From the NCBI GenBank assembly GCA_025194985.1, contig JAOANE010000020.1:1-31382 (forward strand): 31,382 nucleotides of DNA, given 5' to 3'. The position numbers and the translations under genes are program-made. The stretch's first letter is position 1, and every line of letters starts with the position of its first letter. The DNA is from Regnicoccus frigidus. GTDB lineage: Bacteria; Cyanobacteriota; Cyanobacteriia; PCC-6307; Cyanobiaceae. The notes beneath the pieces are model-generated. The model was not told the origin of the DNA, did not search any database, and saw only the letters and a program-made list of their open reading frames with translations. Below are positions 31,269 to 31,382 of the stretch, one piece after another.

Positions 31269-31382
31269 TCCTGGCATCGAGCTATTTTTGCAGGAAGCTT
31301 CCCTCCAACTATCGTCGCCGCTACTGCGTTTCACAACCGAGTTCGAGATGGATCGGAGTGGGTCCACAGTGCCATGAACACC
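31269..31382 (-). rRNA. rrf: 5S ribosomal RNA, nearly complete (5' end cut by window edge)
   Basis: Read on the minus strand the sequence runs GGTGTTCATGGCACTGTGGA, then the loop B/C consensus CCATCTCGAACTC, then GTTGTGAAACGC, and ends with GATGCCAGGA, which pairs with the 5' strand. This is the cyanobacterial 5S pattern. 114 nt are present and a few 5' bases are missing. The 23S and 16S genes should lie to the right. Confidence 0.95.

Noticed and set aside
1..31382. Mobile elements, CRISPR arrays, phage genes, tRNAs
   Set aside because: No transposase, integrase, spaced direct repeats, terminal inverted repeats or tRNA-like folds were found by eye.

Overview
This 31.4 kb, GC-rich window looks like chromosomal core DNA of a picocyanobacterium of the Synechococcus/Cyanobium group. 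The evidence is a high-light-inducible chlorophyll-binding peptide, a DUF1400-type secreted protein, a DUF2973 protein, a DUF2834 protein, a PAPS-type CysH, and several small proteins of a kind I associate with picocyanobacteria. At least four copies of the cyanobacterial HIP1 octamer are present (2755, 6997, 13612, 20025). The lineage call is inference; no taxonomic marker is present except a partial 5S rRNA. I see no insertion sequence, phage, CRISPR array or tRNA.

Layout. 1-2589 (minus): an RND efflux pump, open at the window edge, and its lipoprotein adaptor. 2713-4980 (plus): a RarA/MgsA AAA+ ATPase with an extra C-terminal region. 4954-6319 (minus): a terminator, a secreted DUF1400-like protein and a one-helix protein. 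6383-8367: the peroxiredoxin bcp (plus), converging on coaX and cysH (minus). 8437-11980 (plus): NDH-2, a HAD hydrolase and hflX, joined by TTGA stop/start overlaps. 11981-12779: an 800 bp spacer without a convincing gene, holding two short tandem duplications and a strong hairpin. 12780-17349 (plus): an SLC13 permease with internal RCK_C domains, a 1-Cys peroxiredoxin, the K+ channel regulator ktrA and anmK. 17286-18274: a ribbon-helix-helix regulator facing away from a basic, low-complexity protein. 18414-21414: small proteins around an ABC-F ATPase, including a 58-residue peptide with a twin CX3C motif. 21451-23927: an HtrA protease (minus), then DUF2973, a conserved-looking hypothetical and two possible membrane micro-ORFs. 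23938-29086 (plus): hrpB, hli, a small membrane protein, xseA, xseB and DUF2834. 29180-30869 (minus): a three-gene membrane operon led by a YihY/BrkB protein whose start cannot be assigned to a standard codon. 31179-31382 (minus): the 5S rRNA end of an rRNA operon and its terminator.

Functional themes are redox and peroxide defence (two peroxiredoxins of different classes, NDH-2, CysH, Hli), ion and solute transport (RND pump, SLC13, KtrA), nucleic-acid maintenance (RarA, exonuclease VII, HrpB, HflX, ABC-F) and envelope quality control (HtrA, AnmK). Gene packing is tight. Many genes start at GTG or TTG and overlap the preceding stop, so start calls made by homology matter here. The least described items are the small proteins, several too short for ordinary ORF cut-offs.
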